Origin: an uncultured Lachnospiraceae bacterium | GTDB taxonomy: Bacteria > Bacillota > Clostridia > Lachnospirales > Lachnospiraceae | Length of the DNA: 49,156 bases | Reading direction: 5' to 3' | Assembly (NCBI GenBank): GCA_947586255.1 | Contig: CANPXP010000018.1 | Coordinates: 1-49,156, forward strand | Notes under the pieces: model-generated | What the model saw: the letters and a program-made list of their open reading frames with translations, nothing else | Database searches by the model: none | Told to the model about the DNA's origin: nothing | Position numbers and translations under genes: made by a program | In this document: positions 26,685 to 35,384 of the stretch, in pieces | How positions within the stretch are numbered: position 1 is the stretch's first letter | Layout: every line of letters starts with the position of its first letter

Positions 26685-27830
26685 CTACGCGAGCGCCTGC
26701 GCCAGATCCGCGATCAGATCCTGCACGTTCTCGATTCCCACGGACATGCGCAGCGTCGTCTCGTCGATCCCGTTGGCGCGCCGCTTCTCATCCGGCACAT
26801 CGGCGTGAGTCTGCGTGAAGGGATAAGTCATCAAGCTCTCCGTGCCGCCCAGACTCTCCGCGAATTTAATCAGCTTCACCCGCTCCAGCACCCGGTGCGC
26901 CGTCTCCTGAGAATCCACGTGGAAAGTCAGCATACCGCCGTAGCCCCTGCACTGCTTCTGCGTCACCGCATAACCCGGATGATCGCGCAGCCCGCTGTAA
27001 AATACTTCCCGCACTCTCGGCTGTTCCCTGAGCCACTGCGCGATCATCAGCGCGTTCGCTTGGTGCTTCTCCATGCGCACGGACAGTGTCTTGATGCCTC
27101 GCAGGATCAGCCACGCGTCGAAGGGCGCAAGGCAGGCTCCCGTGGTCTTCACCATCTGGCGCAGTCTCTCGGCCAGCTCCTCGCTGCCGGCCACCAGAAA
27201 ACCGCCCAGCGTGTCATTGTGCCCTTCCAGATATTTGGTGGCGCTGTGAATCACCACATCCGCGCCAAGATCGATAGGATTCTGGAAATAGGGCGTCAGG
27301 AACGTATTGTCCACGGCCAGCAGGCAGTGATGCCTCTTCGCGATCTCGCTGACCGCGCGGATGTCCGTCACCTGCATCATCGGATTCGTCGGCGTCTCTA
27401 TGTAGATCAGCTTCGTGTCCGCCTCGATCGCCGCCTCCACCGCCGCCGTATCCGAGGTGTCCAGATAAGTGAACCGCATACCGTTCTTCTCGTTGATATT
27501 ATGAAACTGTCTGATCACGCCGCCGTACAGATCGTCCGTCGCCACCACATGATCTCCGGGCGCAAACAGTTCCATGAACGCGCTGACCGCAGCCATACCG
27601 GTCGCAAAGGAGATCGTGTCCGCACCGTGTTCCAGATCCGTCACGATCCGCTCCACCTCCCTTCTGGTGGGGTTCTGCACTCTGTTATAGTCATAGCCCG
27701 TGCTCCGTCCAACGCCCGGGTGTGCATAGGCCGCCGTCTGATAGATCGGGAAACTGATCGCTCCTGTCGTCTCTATCGCCTCTCTGCTCCCCTGCCCGTG
27801 AATACACACGGTGTCTGTCCGATAACTCAT
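26685..27830 (-). CDS. Trans-sulfuration PLP enzyme (cystathionine gamma-synthase/lyase)
   Basis: A 381-residue member of the Cys/Met metabolism PLP family. Visible are YDYNRVQNPTRREVE (substrate and phosphate residues, about 46-60), FATGMAAVSA, DDLYGGVIR, DNTFLTPYFQNP and the PLP lysine motif SATKYLEGHND with Lys199, ending SVGIENVQDLIADL. The family contains cystathionine gamma-synthase, gamma-lyase, beta-lyase and O-acetylhomoserine sulfhydrylase, which motifs alone do not separate. Next to a MalY-type beta-lyase, gamma-synthase (metB) is the most economical reading. It has its own promoter, back-to-back with that of the Mrp-like operon. Confidence 0.9.
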   Translation of the reverse strand: MSYRTDTVCIHGQGSREAIETTGAISFPIYQTAAYAHPGVGRSTGYDYNRVQNPTRREVERIVTDLEHGADTISFATGMAAVSAFMELFAPGDHVVATDDLYGGVIRQFHNINEKNGMRFTYLDTSDTAAVEAAIEADTKLIYIETPTNPMMQVTDIRAVSEIAKRHHCLLAVDNTFLTPYFQNPIDLGADVVIHSATKYLEGHNDTLGGFLVAGSEELAERLRQMVKTTGACLAPFDAWLILRGIKTLSVRMEKHQANALMIAQWLREQPRVREVFYSGLRDHPGYAVTQKQCRGYGGMLTFHVDSQETAHRVLERVKLIKFAESLGGTESLMTYPFTQTHADVPDEKRRANGIDETTLRMSVGIENVQDLIADLAQALA

Positions 27831-27889
27831 CTCCCTGATTCCTTTCTCTTTTCTGCATATTTCCCATTTATCAGATAGGAATTATATAT

Positions 27890-27917
27890 ATCTTACCACA
27901 GAGACCGGGAATGTCAA
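27890..27917 (-). promoter_or_regulatory. Sigma-A promoter of the trans-sulfuration operon
   Basis: Minus-strand TTGACA (27912-27917) is followed after 16 bp by TAAGAT (27890-27895). Predicted leader is about 55 nt, too short for a SAM or T-box riboswitch. A GGAATTA element (plus strand 27878-27884) just downstream of the -10 is a possible repressor half-site, but this is speculative. Confidence 0.72.
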
Positions 27918-27934
27918 TTCTTTTTCCGAAAATC

Positions 27935-27962
27935 TTGACTTTTTTTACCGAAGGTATATAAT
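27935..27962 (+). promoter_or_regulatory. Sigma-A promoter of the Mrp-like operon
   Basis: TTGACT (27935-27940), 16-bp spacer, TATAAT (27957-27962). The -35 box lies only 17 bp from the -35 box of the divergent trans-sulfuration promoter. The leader is about 50 nt. Confidence 0.78.
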
Positions 27963-27975
27963 TGCAACGATCAAT

Positions 27976-28001
27976 AAGTTTCTATAATTAGGAAGAAACT
28001 T
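27976..28001 (+). promoter_or_regulatory. Inverted repeat/hairpin in Mrp-like operon leader
   Basis: AAGTTTCT (27976-27983) and AGAAACTT (27994-28001) form a perfect 8-bp inverted repeat with a 10-nt spacer, ending 3 nt before the GGGAGG ribosome binding site (28005-28010) of mrpE. It could be an RNA hairpin limiting translation or a protein operator. Confidence 0.5.
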
Positions 28002-28018
28002 TCTGGGAGGCCGCGGAT

Positions 28019-28483
28019 ATGTTTGTGATATTTTTCCTGATCTGGATCATCTTTAACGGACAGTTCACCTTGGAGATCGCGGCGTTCGGCCTCGTGATTT
28101 CGGGCGCGATGTACTGGTTTCTCTGCAAATTTCTGGATTATCGCCCCCGATACGATCTTATCATATGCAAAAGGTTCTTTTTGATGATCCACTATATCCT
28201 TGTTCTTCTGAAAGAAATCCTCAAGGCGAATATGACCGTTTTCAAAATGATCTACTCCGCCAGATACGAGCTCGAGCCCGCGGTCGTCCACTTCACGACC
28301 ACGCTGCAGTCGGGCTTCGCAAGAGTGCTTCTCGCCAACTCCATCACACTGACGCCCGGCACGATCACCGTGAGTCTGAAGGGCAACGAGTACGTCGTGC
28401 ACTGTCTGGACAAGGAGCTGGCGCGGGACATCGACAATTCCGTGTTTGTCAGACTGCTGGAACGGATTGAGAACATTAAATAA
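28019..28483 (+). CDS. mrpE: Mrp/Mnh cation antiporter subunit E
   Basis: A 154-residue MrpE (MnhE, MbhA) family protein, an accessory membrane subunit of multisubunit Na+/H+ antiporters and of membrane-bound hydrogenases. Two or three hydrophobic helices fill the first 60-70 residues. The conserved soluble C-terminal part has ARVLLANSITLTPGTITV, a family hallmark, and DNSVFVRLLERIE near the end. It is the first gene of the ten-gene operon, behind a good promoter, with GGGAGG eight bases before the ATG. Confidence 0.92.
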   Translation: MFVIFFLIWIIFNGQFTLEIAAFGLVISGAMYWFLCKFLDYRPRYDLIICKRFFLMIHYILVLLKEILKANMTVFKMIYSARYELEPAVVHFTTTLQSGFARVLLANSITLTPGTITVSLKGNEYVVHCLDKELARDIDNSVFVRLLERIENIK

Positions 28484-28507
28484 CAGCCCCGGAAAGGATG
28501 AATCACG

Positions 28508-28852
28508 ATGATATACCACTACATCTATATCACAACGCTCGTCATACTGGCGCTCATGCTGTTTGCCTGCCTGATCCGCGCCGTCAGGGGACCCCGCGTG
28601 GCGGACCGCATCGTGGCCGTGAACATGATGGGCACGATGGTCATGGTCATGATCGCCGTGCTGGCCCTGATGCTGAATGAGGGCTATCTGGTGGACGTCT
28701 GCCTGATCTACGCCATGATCAGTTTTCTGGCCGTCGTCATCCTGTCCAAGGTGTACATCGGCGTGTATGAGGAGCGTCTGCACAAATCTCAGGAAGCCGA
28801 CGGCGAAGCTGCCGGCAGCGACGAAGGAGGTACGTCCGATGGGCTTTATTGA
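28508..28852 (+). CDS. mrpF: Mrp/Mnh cation antiporter subunit F
   Basis: A 114-residue small membrane protein of the MrpF (MnhF, MbhB) family with three hydrophobic helices (about 6-24, 38-57, 64-83). The family signature RAVRGPRVADRIVAVNMMGT follows the first helix. The hydrophilic C-terminus after about residue 90 is Glu/Ala/Gly-rich and extends past the normal length of about 90 residues. It overlaps the next gene by 14 bp, which argues for translational coupling. Confidence 0.92.
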   Translation: MIYHYIYITTLVILALMLFACLIRAVRGPRVADRIVAVNMMGTMVMVMIAVLALMLNEGYLVDVCLIYAMISFLAVVILSKVYIGVYEERLHKSQEADGEAAGSDEGGTSDGLY

Positions 28853-29207
28853 CTGGATCCGACTGATCGCGGGGTGTATGTTTCTGATCTGCGGTCTCGT
28901 CATCTTTTTTACGGAAATATTCGGTTTGTTTCACTTTCGTTATGTGCTGAACAGAATGCACGCGGCGGCGATGGGGGACACGCTCGGCATCGGCTCGTGC
29001 CTGGTCGGTCTGATCATCTTTTCCGGCCTGAATTTTACTTCCCTCAAGCTGCTGCTGATTATCATATTCCTCTGGTTTGCCTCCCCGGTGTCCTCCCACG
29101 TTCTGTCGAGGCTGGAGATCTCGACGAATGAGAATCTGGAGGAACACTGCACGATTTATCCCGACCTCGAGACGCTGGAGGCGGAGGAGAAAGGCGGTGC
29201 GCTATGA
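28839..29207 (+). CDS. mrpG: Mrp/Mnh cation antiporter subunit G
   Basis: A 122-residue MrpG (MnhG, MbhC) family protein with three predicted helices. Seen are IRLIAGCMFLICG, the family segment GLFHFRYVLNRMHAAAMGDTLG and FLWFASPVSSHVLSRL. The ATG at 28839 follows GGAGG at 28826-28830 and lies inside the end of mrpF. The stop overlaps the next gene by 4 bp (ATGA). Confidence 0.92.
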   Translation: MGFIDWIRLIAGCMFLICGLVIFFTEIFGLFHFRYVLNRMHAAAMGDTLGIGSCLVGLIIFSGLNFTSLKLLLIIIFLWFASPVSSHVLSRLEISTNENLEEHCTIYPDLETLEAEEKGGAL

Positions 29208-29482
29208 CGTTGTTTCAATGTCTGCTGATGGGATTTTTGATCGTGTGCGCGATCTGCGTCAGCTTTTCCAGGGATCTCCTGAATTCCGTCCTGATCTATA
29301 TGTCCTACAGCCTGGTGATGGCCATCCTGTGGATGTGTCTGGAATCCCCCGATCTGGCAATCACGGAAGCGGCGGTGGGCGCGGGCGTGACGAGTATACT
29401 CTTCTTCGCCACGCTGAAAAAGATTCAGGCGATCAGCACCGAGAAAAAACAGCCGAAAAAGGAGGCGGAAGAGCATGAGTAG
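29204..29482 (+). CDS. DUF4040/MbhD-like antiporter subunit
   Basis: A 92-residue hydrophobic protein corresponding to the part of MrpA that is a separate gene, mbhD, in membrane-bound hydrogenases (DUF4040). Three helices are followed by a Lys/Glu-rich tail. The conserved stretch is SPDLAITEAAVGAGVTSILFF (about 50-70); in MrpA/MbhD this Glu-containing helix belongs to the proton path linking subunits. It overlaps both neighbours (4 bp before, 8 bp after). Confidence 0.88.
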   Translation: MTLFQCLLMGFLIVCAICVSFSRDLLNSVLIYMSYSLVMAILWMCLESPDLAITEAAVGAGVTSILFFATLKKIQAISTEKKQPKKEAEEHE

Positions 29483-30437
29483 ACTGAAATCCGAAGAAGA
29501 ATACAGGAAGACTCCCGCTTTCCGCTTTTTCCGCTGGCTGTCCGGCAGCAAAGACCCCTACGTAGGCAAAGTGGAAATGCAGGCGCAGCAGGAGACTGTG
29601 ATCCCCGAGGAGACGATCATTGAGCGTATGCGCGAATCGGAGATGATCCGCGACAAAATCTACGACAAGACGCCGAACAGGGCCGCGCGGATGTTCCAGC
29701 GCGTCTATGTGGCGGTGGCGATCTTCTTCTGCATCGCCCTAGTCGGTGTGCTGCTCTTAGCCGTCTCCTGTCTGCCGCCGAACGGCAATGCGGACAATCC
29801 CGTCAACAATACCGTCTCCGAGCGCTACATCGAATCGGGACTGCAGGAGACGGGCGCTCTCAATATCGTGTCCGGCATGATTCTGACCTACAGGGCTTTC
29901 GATACCTTCGGCGAGACCAACGTGCTGTTCATCGCCACCTGCTGCGTCATGATCCTGCTCATGCTGGACGACGCCATCCTAAAGCGGGAGGCCGTGTCAA
30001 ACGACCGCCGCTTTGAGCCGAAAAACGACACGATCCTGCAGGGCGTCGCCTTTATCCTCTGCCCGGTCATCTTCATCTTCGGCATCTATATTATCCTGAA
30101 CGGGCACCTGTCGCCGGGCGGCGGCTTCTCCGGCGGGGCGATTATGGGTTCCGGCCTGATCCTGTATGTGGCGGCTTTCGGCTTCAAGAAAACACAGCGA
30201 TTCTTCGACGAGCACATATACAAGATCGCCAAAATCACCGCCCTGTGTATGTACGGCCTGATCGGCACCTACTTCTACATGACGGGCGCGAATGGCATGG
30301 ACAATCACATTCCGCTCGGCATCCCGGGACACATTCTGAGCAGCGGCATCATCCTGCCGATCAATATCTGCGTGGGCCTGGAAGTGGCATGCACCATGTA
30401 CGCTTTCTACGCGCTGTTCAGAAGAGGAGGACTGTAA
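29475..30437 (+). CDS. mrpB: MbhE-MrpB fusion antiporter subunit
   Basis: A 320-residue protein joining two subunits. After a hydrophilic N-terminus (1-72) comes a helix and the MbhE/MrpA-C-terminal motif NPVNNTVSERYIESGLQETG with LTYRAFDTFGETNVLFIA (about 110-155). The second half is MrpB (MnhB, MbhF): four helices with the signature GHLSPGGGFSGGAIMGSG (about 208-225). In many antiporters these are separate genes or MbhE is part of MrpA. The 72-residue cytoplasmic extension has no recognised motif. It overlaps the MbhD-like gene by 8 bp and is one base from mrpC. Confidence 0.85.
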   Translation: MSRLKSEEEYRKTPAFRFFRWLSGSKDPYVGKVEMQAQQETVIPEETIIERMRESEMIRDKIYDKTPNRAARMFQRVYVAVAIFFCIALVGVLLLAVSCLPPNGNADNPVNNTVSERYIESGLQETGALNIVSGMILTYRAFDTFGETNVLFIATCCVMILLMLDDAILKREAVSNDRRFEPKNDTILQGVAFILCPVIFIFGIYIILNGHLSPGGGFSGGAIMGSGLILYVAAFGFKKTQRFFDEHIYKIAKITALCMYGLIGTYFYMTGANGMDNHIPLGIPGHILSSGIILPINICVGLEVACTMYAFYALFRRGGL

Positions 30438-30438
30438 T

Positions 30439-30813
30439 ATGGGAACAAACCTTTTTGTCAATTACGGTGAGGCGGTCGCCATGATCCTCTTCGGCATCGG
30501 CTTCGGCAACCTGCTCCTGCAGCCCAATCTGATCAAGAAGATCATCGGCCTGAATATTATGGACACCGCCATCTACCTTTTTCTCGCGGAAAAAGGCTAT
30601 ATCAAGGGCCGCGTGGCTCCCATCGTGGCGAACGGCGTCCAGAGCATGGAGGCATACATCAATCCGATCCCCAGCGGTCTTGTGCTGACAGGTATCGTCG
30701 TGTCCGTGTCCGTGTCCGCGCTGATGCTGGCTCTCACAATCCGTCTCTACAGGCGCTATCACACCCTGGATCTGGACGAGATCTCCAAGCAGCTGCGGAA
30801 GGAGGGTCTGTGA
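30439..30813 (+). CDS. mrpC: Mrp/Mnh cation antiporter subunit C (NuoK-like)
   Basis: A 124-residue homologue of NuoK/MrpC/MbhG with three helices: about 10-25, 33-50 and 80-103. NLIKKIIGLNIMDTAIYLFL and INPIPSGLVLTGIVVSVSVSALM match the family. The Asp in the second helix and the sequence PIPSGLVLT are conserved positions. The stop TGA overlaps the next ATG (TGATG). Confidence 0.9.
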   Translation: MGTNLFVNYGEAVAMILFGIGFGNLLLQPNLIKKIIGLNIMDTAIYLFLAEKGYIKGRVAPIVANGVQSMEAYINPIPSGLVLTGIVVSVSVSALMLALTIRLYRRYHTLDLDEISKQLRKEGL

Positions 30814-32306
30814 TGGATTTTGTGCGGAACTTCCCCTGTATCTCTATCATGCTGTGCCTGTTCGCCGGCATCATCAGCTCGGGGCTTCGCGGCAAAGCGG
30901 CCATGCTGGTCAACGCCGCTCTTCTCGTGACCAACACAGTCCTCAGCGCATGCACGCTGGCCTATACCCTCGCGGCCGGAGAGTCCTTCGTCTACGTGAT
31001 GGGACAGTTCCCGGCGCCTTGGGGCAACGAGATCCGCGCCGGTGTGCTGGAGTCCCTGATGGCTCTCTTCTTCTGCATCATTATGCTGCTCTCCCTCTTC
31101 GGAGGCAGGCATAAGCTCATAGAAGGCGTGGAGGAGGGCAAACTGTATCTCTACTATGTACTGATGGATCTGCTGCTCAGCTCTCTGCTGGCGCTCGTCT
31201 ACACCAACGATATGTTTACGGCGTACGTGTTCGTGGAGATCAACACCATATCCGCCTGCGGCCTGATCATGATACGCCAGAATGGCCGCACCATCGAAGC
31301 CGCCGTCAGATACATGATTATGAGTCTGCTCGGCTCCGGCATGCTGCTGCTCGGTCTGTGCATGCTCTACGATCTGACCGGCCATCTCCTGATGAGCAAT
31401 ATCAAGGAATCCGTGGCACAGATCGTGGCGGAGGGGCAGTACACGATTCCCCTCATCATATCGATCGTGCTCATGTCTGTGGGGTTGTGCATCAAGAGCG
31501 CGCTCTTTCCGTTCCACGCGTGGCTGCCCGACGCCTACGGATACTCCACAGTCTCCTCCGCCGCCGTGCTGTCCAGTCTGGTGTCGAAGGGATATATTTT
31601 CCTGCTCATCAAGATCATCTACCGTGTGATCGGATTCGAGATATACCGCGACTCGCGCATTATCGACATCCTGTTCGTATTCGGTCTGATGGGTATGATC
31701 TTCGGCTCTCTGAGCGCCATTCGGGAAAACGATATCCGCAGGATGATCGCCTTCTCCTCCGTGGCGCAGATCGGCTACATCTACATGGGCTTCGGCATGG
31801 GCACAGAGGCCGGCATGACTGCCAGCGTCTTCCACATTCTGTCCCACGCGGCGACCAAGTCCCTGCTGTTCATCGCGGCGGTGGGCCTCACAGATGTATC
31901 CGGCCGCAACCGCCAGTTTATCGAGCTGACCGGCGCCGGCTACCGAAACAAATGGGCGGGCGCCGCTTTCACGGTGGGCTCTCTCGCCATGGTGGGCGTG
32001 CCGATGTTCTCCGGCTTTATCAGCAAGCTGCTCTTCTCGCAGGCCGCCGTGCAGAACAACACCAAGATGCTGCCCGCGCTCATCGTCCTCGGCATCAGTA
32101 CGATTTTGAATGCGATCTACTTTATGAAAACCGTGATCCGTATCTACACGCCCGTGGAAGATACGCCCTACCCGAGCATGACCTTTCGGAATATGCCCTT
32201 ATACGCCGTTGTGCTCGTGGCTTTTATCATACTGAACGTGACGCTGGGCGTCAGCTCCCAGCCTGTCGTCGATATGATCCGACAGGGACTCGCCATGTTT
32301 GCGTAA
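30813..32306 (+). CDS. mrpD: Antiporter-like subunit 1 (MrpD/NuoN family)
   Basis: A 497-residue NuoL/M/N-type proton or cation channel subunit with about 14 helices. The residues used for ion translocation are present: TM5 Glu142 (FVEINT), TM7 Lys228 (CIKSALFPFHAWLPDA), TM8 Lys259 (SLVSKGYIF) and the TM12 lysine in SGFISKLLFS. The motif FHAWLPDAYGYS and its position right after mrpC make it the MrpD (MbhH) equivalent. The ATG at 30813 is chosen over GTG 30810 because it overlaps the mrpC stop as TGATG and has GGAAGGAGGG at optimal spacing. Confidence 0.9.
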   Translation: MDFVRNFPCISIMLCLFAGIISSGLRGKAAMLVNAALLVTNTVLSACTLAYTLAAGESFVYVMGQFPAPWGNEIRAGVLESLMALFFCIIMLLSLFGGRHKLIEGVEEGKLYLYYVLMDLLLSSLLALVYTNDMFTAYVFVEINTISACGLIMIRQNGRTIEAAVRYMIMSLLGSGMLLLGLCMLYDLTGHLLMSNIKESVAQIVAEGQYTIPLIISIVLMSVGLCIKSALFPFHAWLPDAYGYSTVSSAAVLSSLVSKGYIFLLIKIIYRVIGFEIYRDSRIIDILFVFGLMGMIFGSLSAIRENDIRRMIAFSSVAQIGYIYMGFGMGTEAGMTASVFHILSHAATKSLLFIAAVGLTDVSGRNRQFIELTGAGYRNKWAGAAFTVGSLAMVGVPMFSGFISKLLFSQAAVQNNTKMLPALIVLGISTILNAIYFMKTVIRIYTPVEDTPYPSMTFRNMPLYAVVLVAFIILNVTLGVSSQPVVDMIRQGLAMFA

Positions 32307-32318
32307 GGAGGAGACGAC

Positions 32319-33791
32319 ATGTATCTAATCCTTTTATCCATATTTATACCGATCCTCATGGGTCTTTATCTACTTGTCAGAAAGGAATACGCGTCGCGCG
32401 GGCGGCTGCTCGCGACAACGTGCGCGGGTCTTGTCCTGACCGGCGCGCTCGCCGTCGCGTCCTTCACCGCGGCCTACGGCTCATCCTTTACGCTGTTTTA
32501 TCTGACGAAAAGTCTGCCCATCGCCTTTGCGGTGGACGAGATGAGCGTGCTGTTCTCCTGCCTGACGGTCATCGTCCTTCTGTGCGCGGGCCTGTTCTCC
32601 TTCGAGTACATGAAGCACGAGACGAAGGAAAAACGCTATTACGGCTTCTATCTGATTGTGTTCGGTGTGCTGAACGCCCTGTGCTTTGCCGGGAATCTGG
32701 TCACCTTCTATCTCTTCTTCGAGATGCTGACGCTGACCTCCATGCCTCTCGTGCTGCATAACGGCAGCCACGAAGCGATCATGGCAAGCCTGAAATATCT
32801 GTTCTTCTCCATGTGCGGGGCATACATGGCGCTGTTCGGCGTCTTTGTGGTCAGCCATAACAGCGCTGTGCTGACCTTCAGCACCGGTGGCATACTGCAC
32901 GCGGCAGCCGGTTCTCCCTCAGCGGGTCTCCTGCTTGCCGCCGCCTTCGCCATGCTCGTCGGCTTCGGCGTCAAGGCGGGTATGTTCCCGCTGCACGCGT
33001 GGCTGCCGACCGCTCACCCGGTGGCTCCGGCGCCCGCGTCCGCGGTTCTCTCCGCCGTCATCGTCAAGGCGGGGATCCTGGCGGTTGTCCGCACCGTCTA
33101 CTACATCTTCGGCGCGGATTTCCTGCGCGGCACATGGGTACAGACCGCATGGCTGATCCTGACGCTGATTACCGTATTCATGGGTTCCATGCTGGCCTAC
33201 CGCGAGCCCGTTCTGAAGAAGCGGCTGGCCTACTCCACCGTAAGCCAGCTCTCCTATATCCTGTTCGGCCTCGCCGTGATGGGCGCGGAAGCCGTGACAG
33301 GCTCCCTCCTGCATGTGCTCGCCCACGGCCTGATCAAGACGGCGCTGTTCCTCTGCGCCGGCGCGATCATCTTCACCACGGGCAGAACGCGTGTGGACGA
33401 ACTGCGCGGCATCGGCAAGGAAATGCCCTTCACCATGTGGTGCTATACGATTGTATCTCTGGGACTGATCGGCATTCCGCCCACCGGCGGCTTTGTCAGC
33501 AAATGGCACCTGGCAATCGGGAGCCTTCAGTCCGCCATACCCGTGTTTCGCTGGCTCGGCCCGGTCATCCTGCTCGTCAGCGCCCTCCTGACCGCCGGTT
33601 ACCTGCTGCCCCTCACGATTCAGGGCTTTCTGCCGGGGGCGGACTATGACTACGAACACCTGAAGAAGCGGGAACCGTCCCCTCTGATGACGATACCGAT
33701 CGCGGTGCTGACCATCCTGTCCGTGCTGATCGGTCTGTTCCCCGCGCAGCTTACGGACTGGCTGACGCGTCTGGCCGCCCGCATCCTGTAA
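32319..33791 (+). CDS. Antiporter-like subunit 2 (NuoM/MrpD family)
   Basis: A 490-residue polytopic membrane protein of the complex I antiporter-like family. TM5 Glu135 (FFEMLTLTSMPL), TM7 Lys219 (GVKAGMFPLHAWLPTAHPVAPAPAS), TM8 Lys250 (VIVKAGI) and the TM12-region lysine in GGFVSKWHLA are all present. The AHPVAPAPAS version of the TM7-8 loop is closer to NuoL/M and MrpA-N than to MrpD. GGAGGAGA precedes the ATG by a short gap, and it follows subunit 1 by 12 bp. It is the second of four such subunits in the operon. Confidence 0.88.
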   Translation: MYLILLSIFIPILMGLYLLVRKEYASRGRLLATTCAGLVLTGALAVASFTAAYGSSFTLFYLTKSLPIAFAVDEMSVLFSCLTVIVLLCAGLFSFEYMKHETKEKRYYGFYLIVFGVLNALCFAGNLVTFYLFFEMLTLTSMPLVLHNGSHEAIMASLKYLFFSMCGAYMALFGVFVVSHNSAVLTFSTGGILHAAAGSPSAGLLLAAAFAMLVGFGVKAGMFPLHAWLPTAHPVAPAPASAVLSAVIVKAGILAVVRTVYYIFGADFLRGTWVQTAWLILTLITVFMGSMLAYREPVLKKRLAYSTVSQLSYILFGLAVMGAEAVTGSLLHVLAHGLIKTALFLCAGAIIFTTGRTRVDELRGIGKEMPFTMWCYTIVSLGLIGIPPTGGFVSKWHLAIGSLQSAIPVFRWLGPVILLVSALLTAGYLLPLTIQGFLPGADYDYEHLKKREPSPLMTIPIAVLTILSVLIGLFPAQLTDWLTRLAARIL

Positions 33792-33835
33792 TGATAGGCT
33801 GTGACATATAACGCTTCACAACGACGGAGGAAAAT

Positions 33836-35296
33836 ATGATTCTATTAGTGATTTTAATTCCTTTTATAGCGGCGGCCCTCTCGGTATGGCTCCCTTTCCG
33901 CAACAGAAAATCCTGGGAGATTTTTCTGGAAAGCGCCGTCACCCTGAACAGCATCCTAGTGTGGTACCTGCTGCTCCATCATTCCGGCAACACCTTCCTG
34001 CTGGCGCATTTTACGGGCAATCTGTCCGTCAGCTTCAGGGTGGACGGCCCCGGCATGGTTTTCTCCGGCCTCGTCTCCGCCCTGTGGCCACTGGCCACGC
34101 TGTACGCCTTCGAGTATATGACGAAGGAAGAACATGAGAAGATTTTCTTCCTGTTCTACACGATGACTTACGGCGTCACGCTTGGCATCGCGCTGGCCGC
34201 CAACCTGCTGACCATGTATTTCTTCTATGAGCTGCTCACTCTGGTCACCGTGCCGCTCGTCATGCACACCCTGACGAGGGAGGCCATCCTCGCAAGCCGG
34301 AAGTACCTGTACTATTCGCTCGGCGGCGCGGCGTTCGCCTTTATCGGCCTGATCATGATTATCGTCTACGGGCGCTCCACCGACTTCGTGCTCGGCGGCG
34401 TGCTGGATCTGGCCAAAATCGGAGACCGCACCAATGTGCTGCGCTTCATCTACGTGCTGGCCTTTATGGGTTTCGGCGTGAAAGCCGCGGTCTGCCCTTT
34501 CAACTCCTGGCTGCCCCAGGCGGGCGTGGCGCCCACCCCGGTCACGGCTCTGCTCCATGCCGTCGCCGTCGTCAAATCCGGCGCCTTCGCGATCATCCGG
34601 TTGACCTACTACAGCTTCGGCACGGATTTCCTGCGCGGCACATGGGCGCAGACTTTCGTGATGCTCGTCACCATGTTTACCATCGTGTACGGCTGCAGCC
34701 GCGCCGTCAAGGAGACGCACTTAAAGCGGCGGCTCGCCTACTCCACCATCAGCAACCTGTCCTACATCCTGTTCGGCGCGACGCTCATGACGCCTCTCGG
34801 CATGACGGCGGCTCTCCTGCACCTGGTATTCCACGCGGTGATGAAGATCGCCTCCTTCTTCTGCGCGGGCGCGATCATTCATCAGACGGACCGCTACTAC
34901 GTGCATGAACTGGACGGCATGGGTTATAAGATGCCCTGCGTCTTCGGCGTCTTCACCGTATCGGCGCTCGCCCTGATGGGTGTGCCGGGGCTCGCAGGCT
35001 TTATCAGCAAATGGAATCTCGCCTCGGCGGCATTGGAGAGCGGCAGCACTGTCGCCTGCTTCGGCATCGTCTGCCTGCTGATCTCCGCGCTTCTCACGGC
35101 CATCTATATGCTGACGGTCGTGGTGCGCGCCTTCTTTCCCGGCAGGGACTTTGACTACGGCACCTTAAGCGGCGTCAAGGATCCGAACTGGATGATGCTT
35201 GTGCCGCTGTTTATCTTTGCTTTCTTTATCGTTTTGTTCGGCCTGTACTCCCAGCCGCTCGCGGATTTCCTGTACGCCGTGGCTATCGGCTTATGA
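33836..35296 (+). CDS. Antiporter-like subunit 3 (NuoM/MrpD family)
   Basis: A 486-residue antiporter-like membrane protein with TM5 Glu132 (FYELLTLVTVPLV), TM7 Lys216 (GVKAAVCPFNSWLPQAGVAPTPVTA), TM8 Lys247 (AVVKSGAFA) and GLAGFISKWNLA in the TM12 region. The loop sequence PFNSWLPQAGVAPTPV differs from the other three copies, and is of the kind seen in some hydrogenase-linked subunits, so this is not a simple recent duplicate. GGAGG precedes the ATG. It follows subunit 2 by 44 bp. Confidence 0.88.
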   Translation: MILLVILIPFIAAALSVWLPFRNRKSWEIFLESAVTLNSILVWYLLLHHSGNTFLLAHFTGNLSVSFRVDGPGMVFSGLVSALWPLATLYAFEYMTKEEHEKIFFLFYTMTYGVTLGIALAANLLTMYFFYELLTLVTVPLVMHTLTREAILASRKYLYYSLGGAAFAFIGLIMIIVYGRSTDFVLGGVLDLAKIGDRTNVLRFIYVLAFMGFGVKAAVCPFNSWLPQAGVAPTPVTALLHAVAVVKSGAFAIIRLTYYSFGTDFLRGTWAQTFVMLVTMFTIVYGCSRAVKETHLKRRLAYSTISNLSYILFGATLMTPLGMTAALLHLVFHAVMKIASFFCAGAIIHQTDRYYVHELDGMGYKMPCVFGVFTVSALALMGVPGLAGFISKWNLASAALESGSTVACFGIVCLLISALLTAIYMLTVVVRAFFPGRDFDYGTLSGVKDPNWMMLVPLFIFAFFIVLFGLYSQPLADFLYAVAIGL

Positions 35297-35384
35297 CGCC
35301 GGCGCCGGACGGACCGCTTACAACTACTTTTACCCATTACTGTTTGAGCGGACTTATGCCCGCTCGGAAAGGCAGGATCTACTC

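Noticed and set aside
27831-27889. SAM or T-box riboswitch before the trans-sulfuration gene
   Set aside because: The leader from the predicted start is only about 55 nt, with no conserved stem pattern or terminator.
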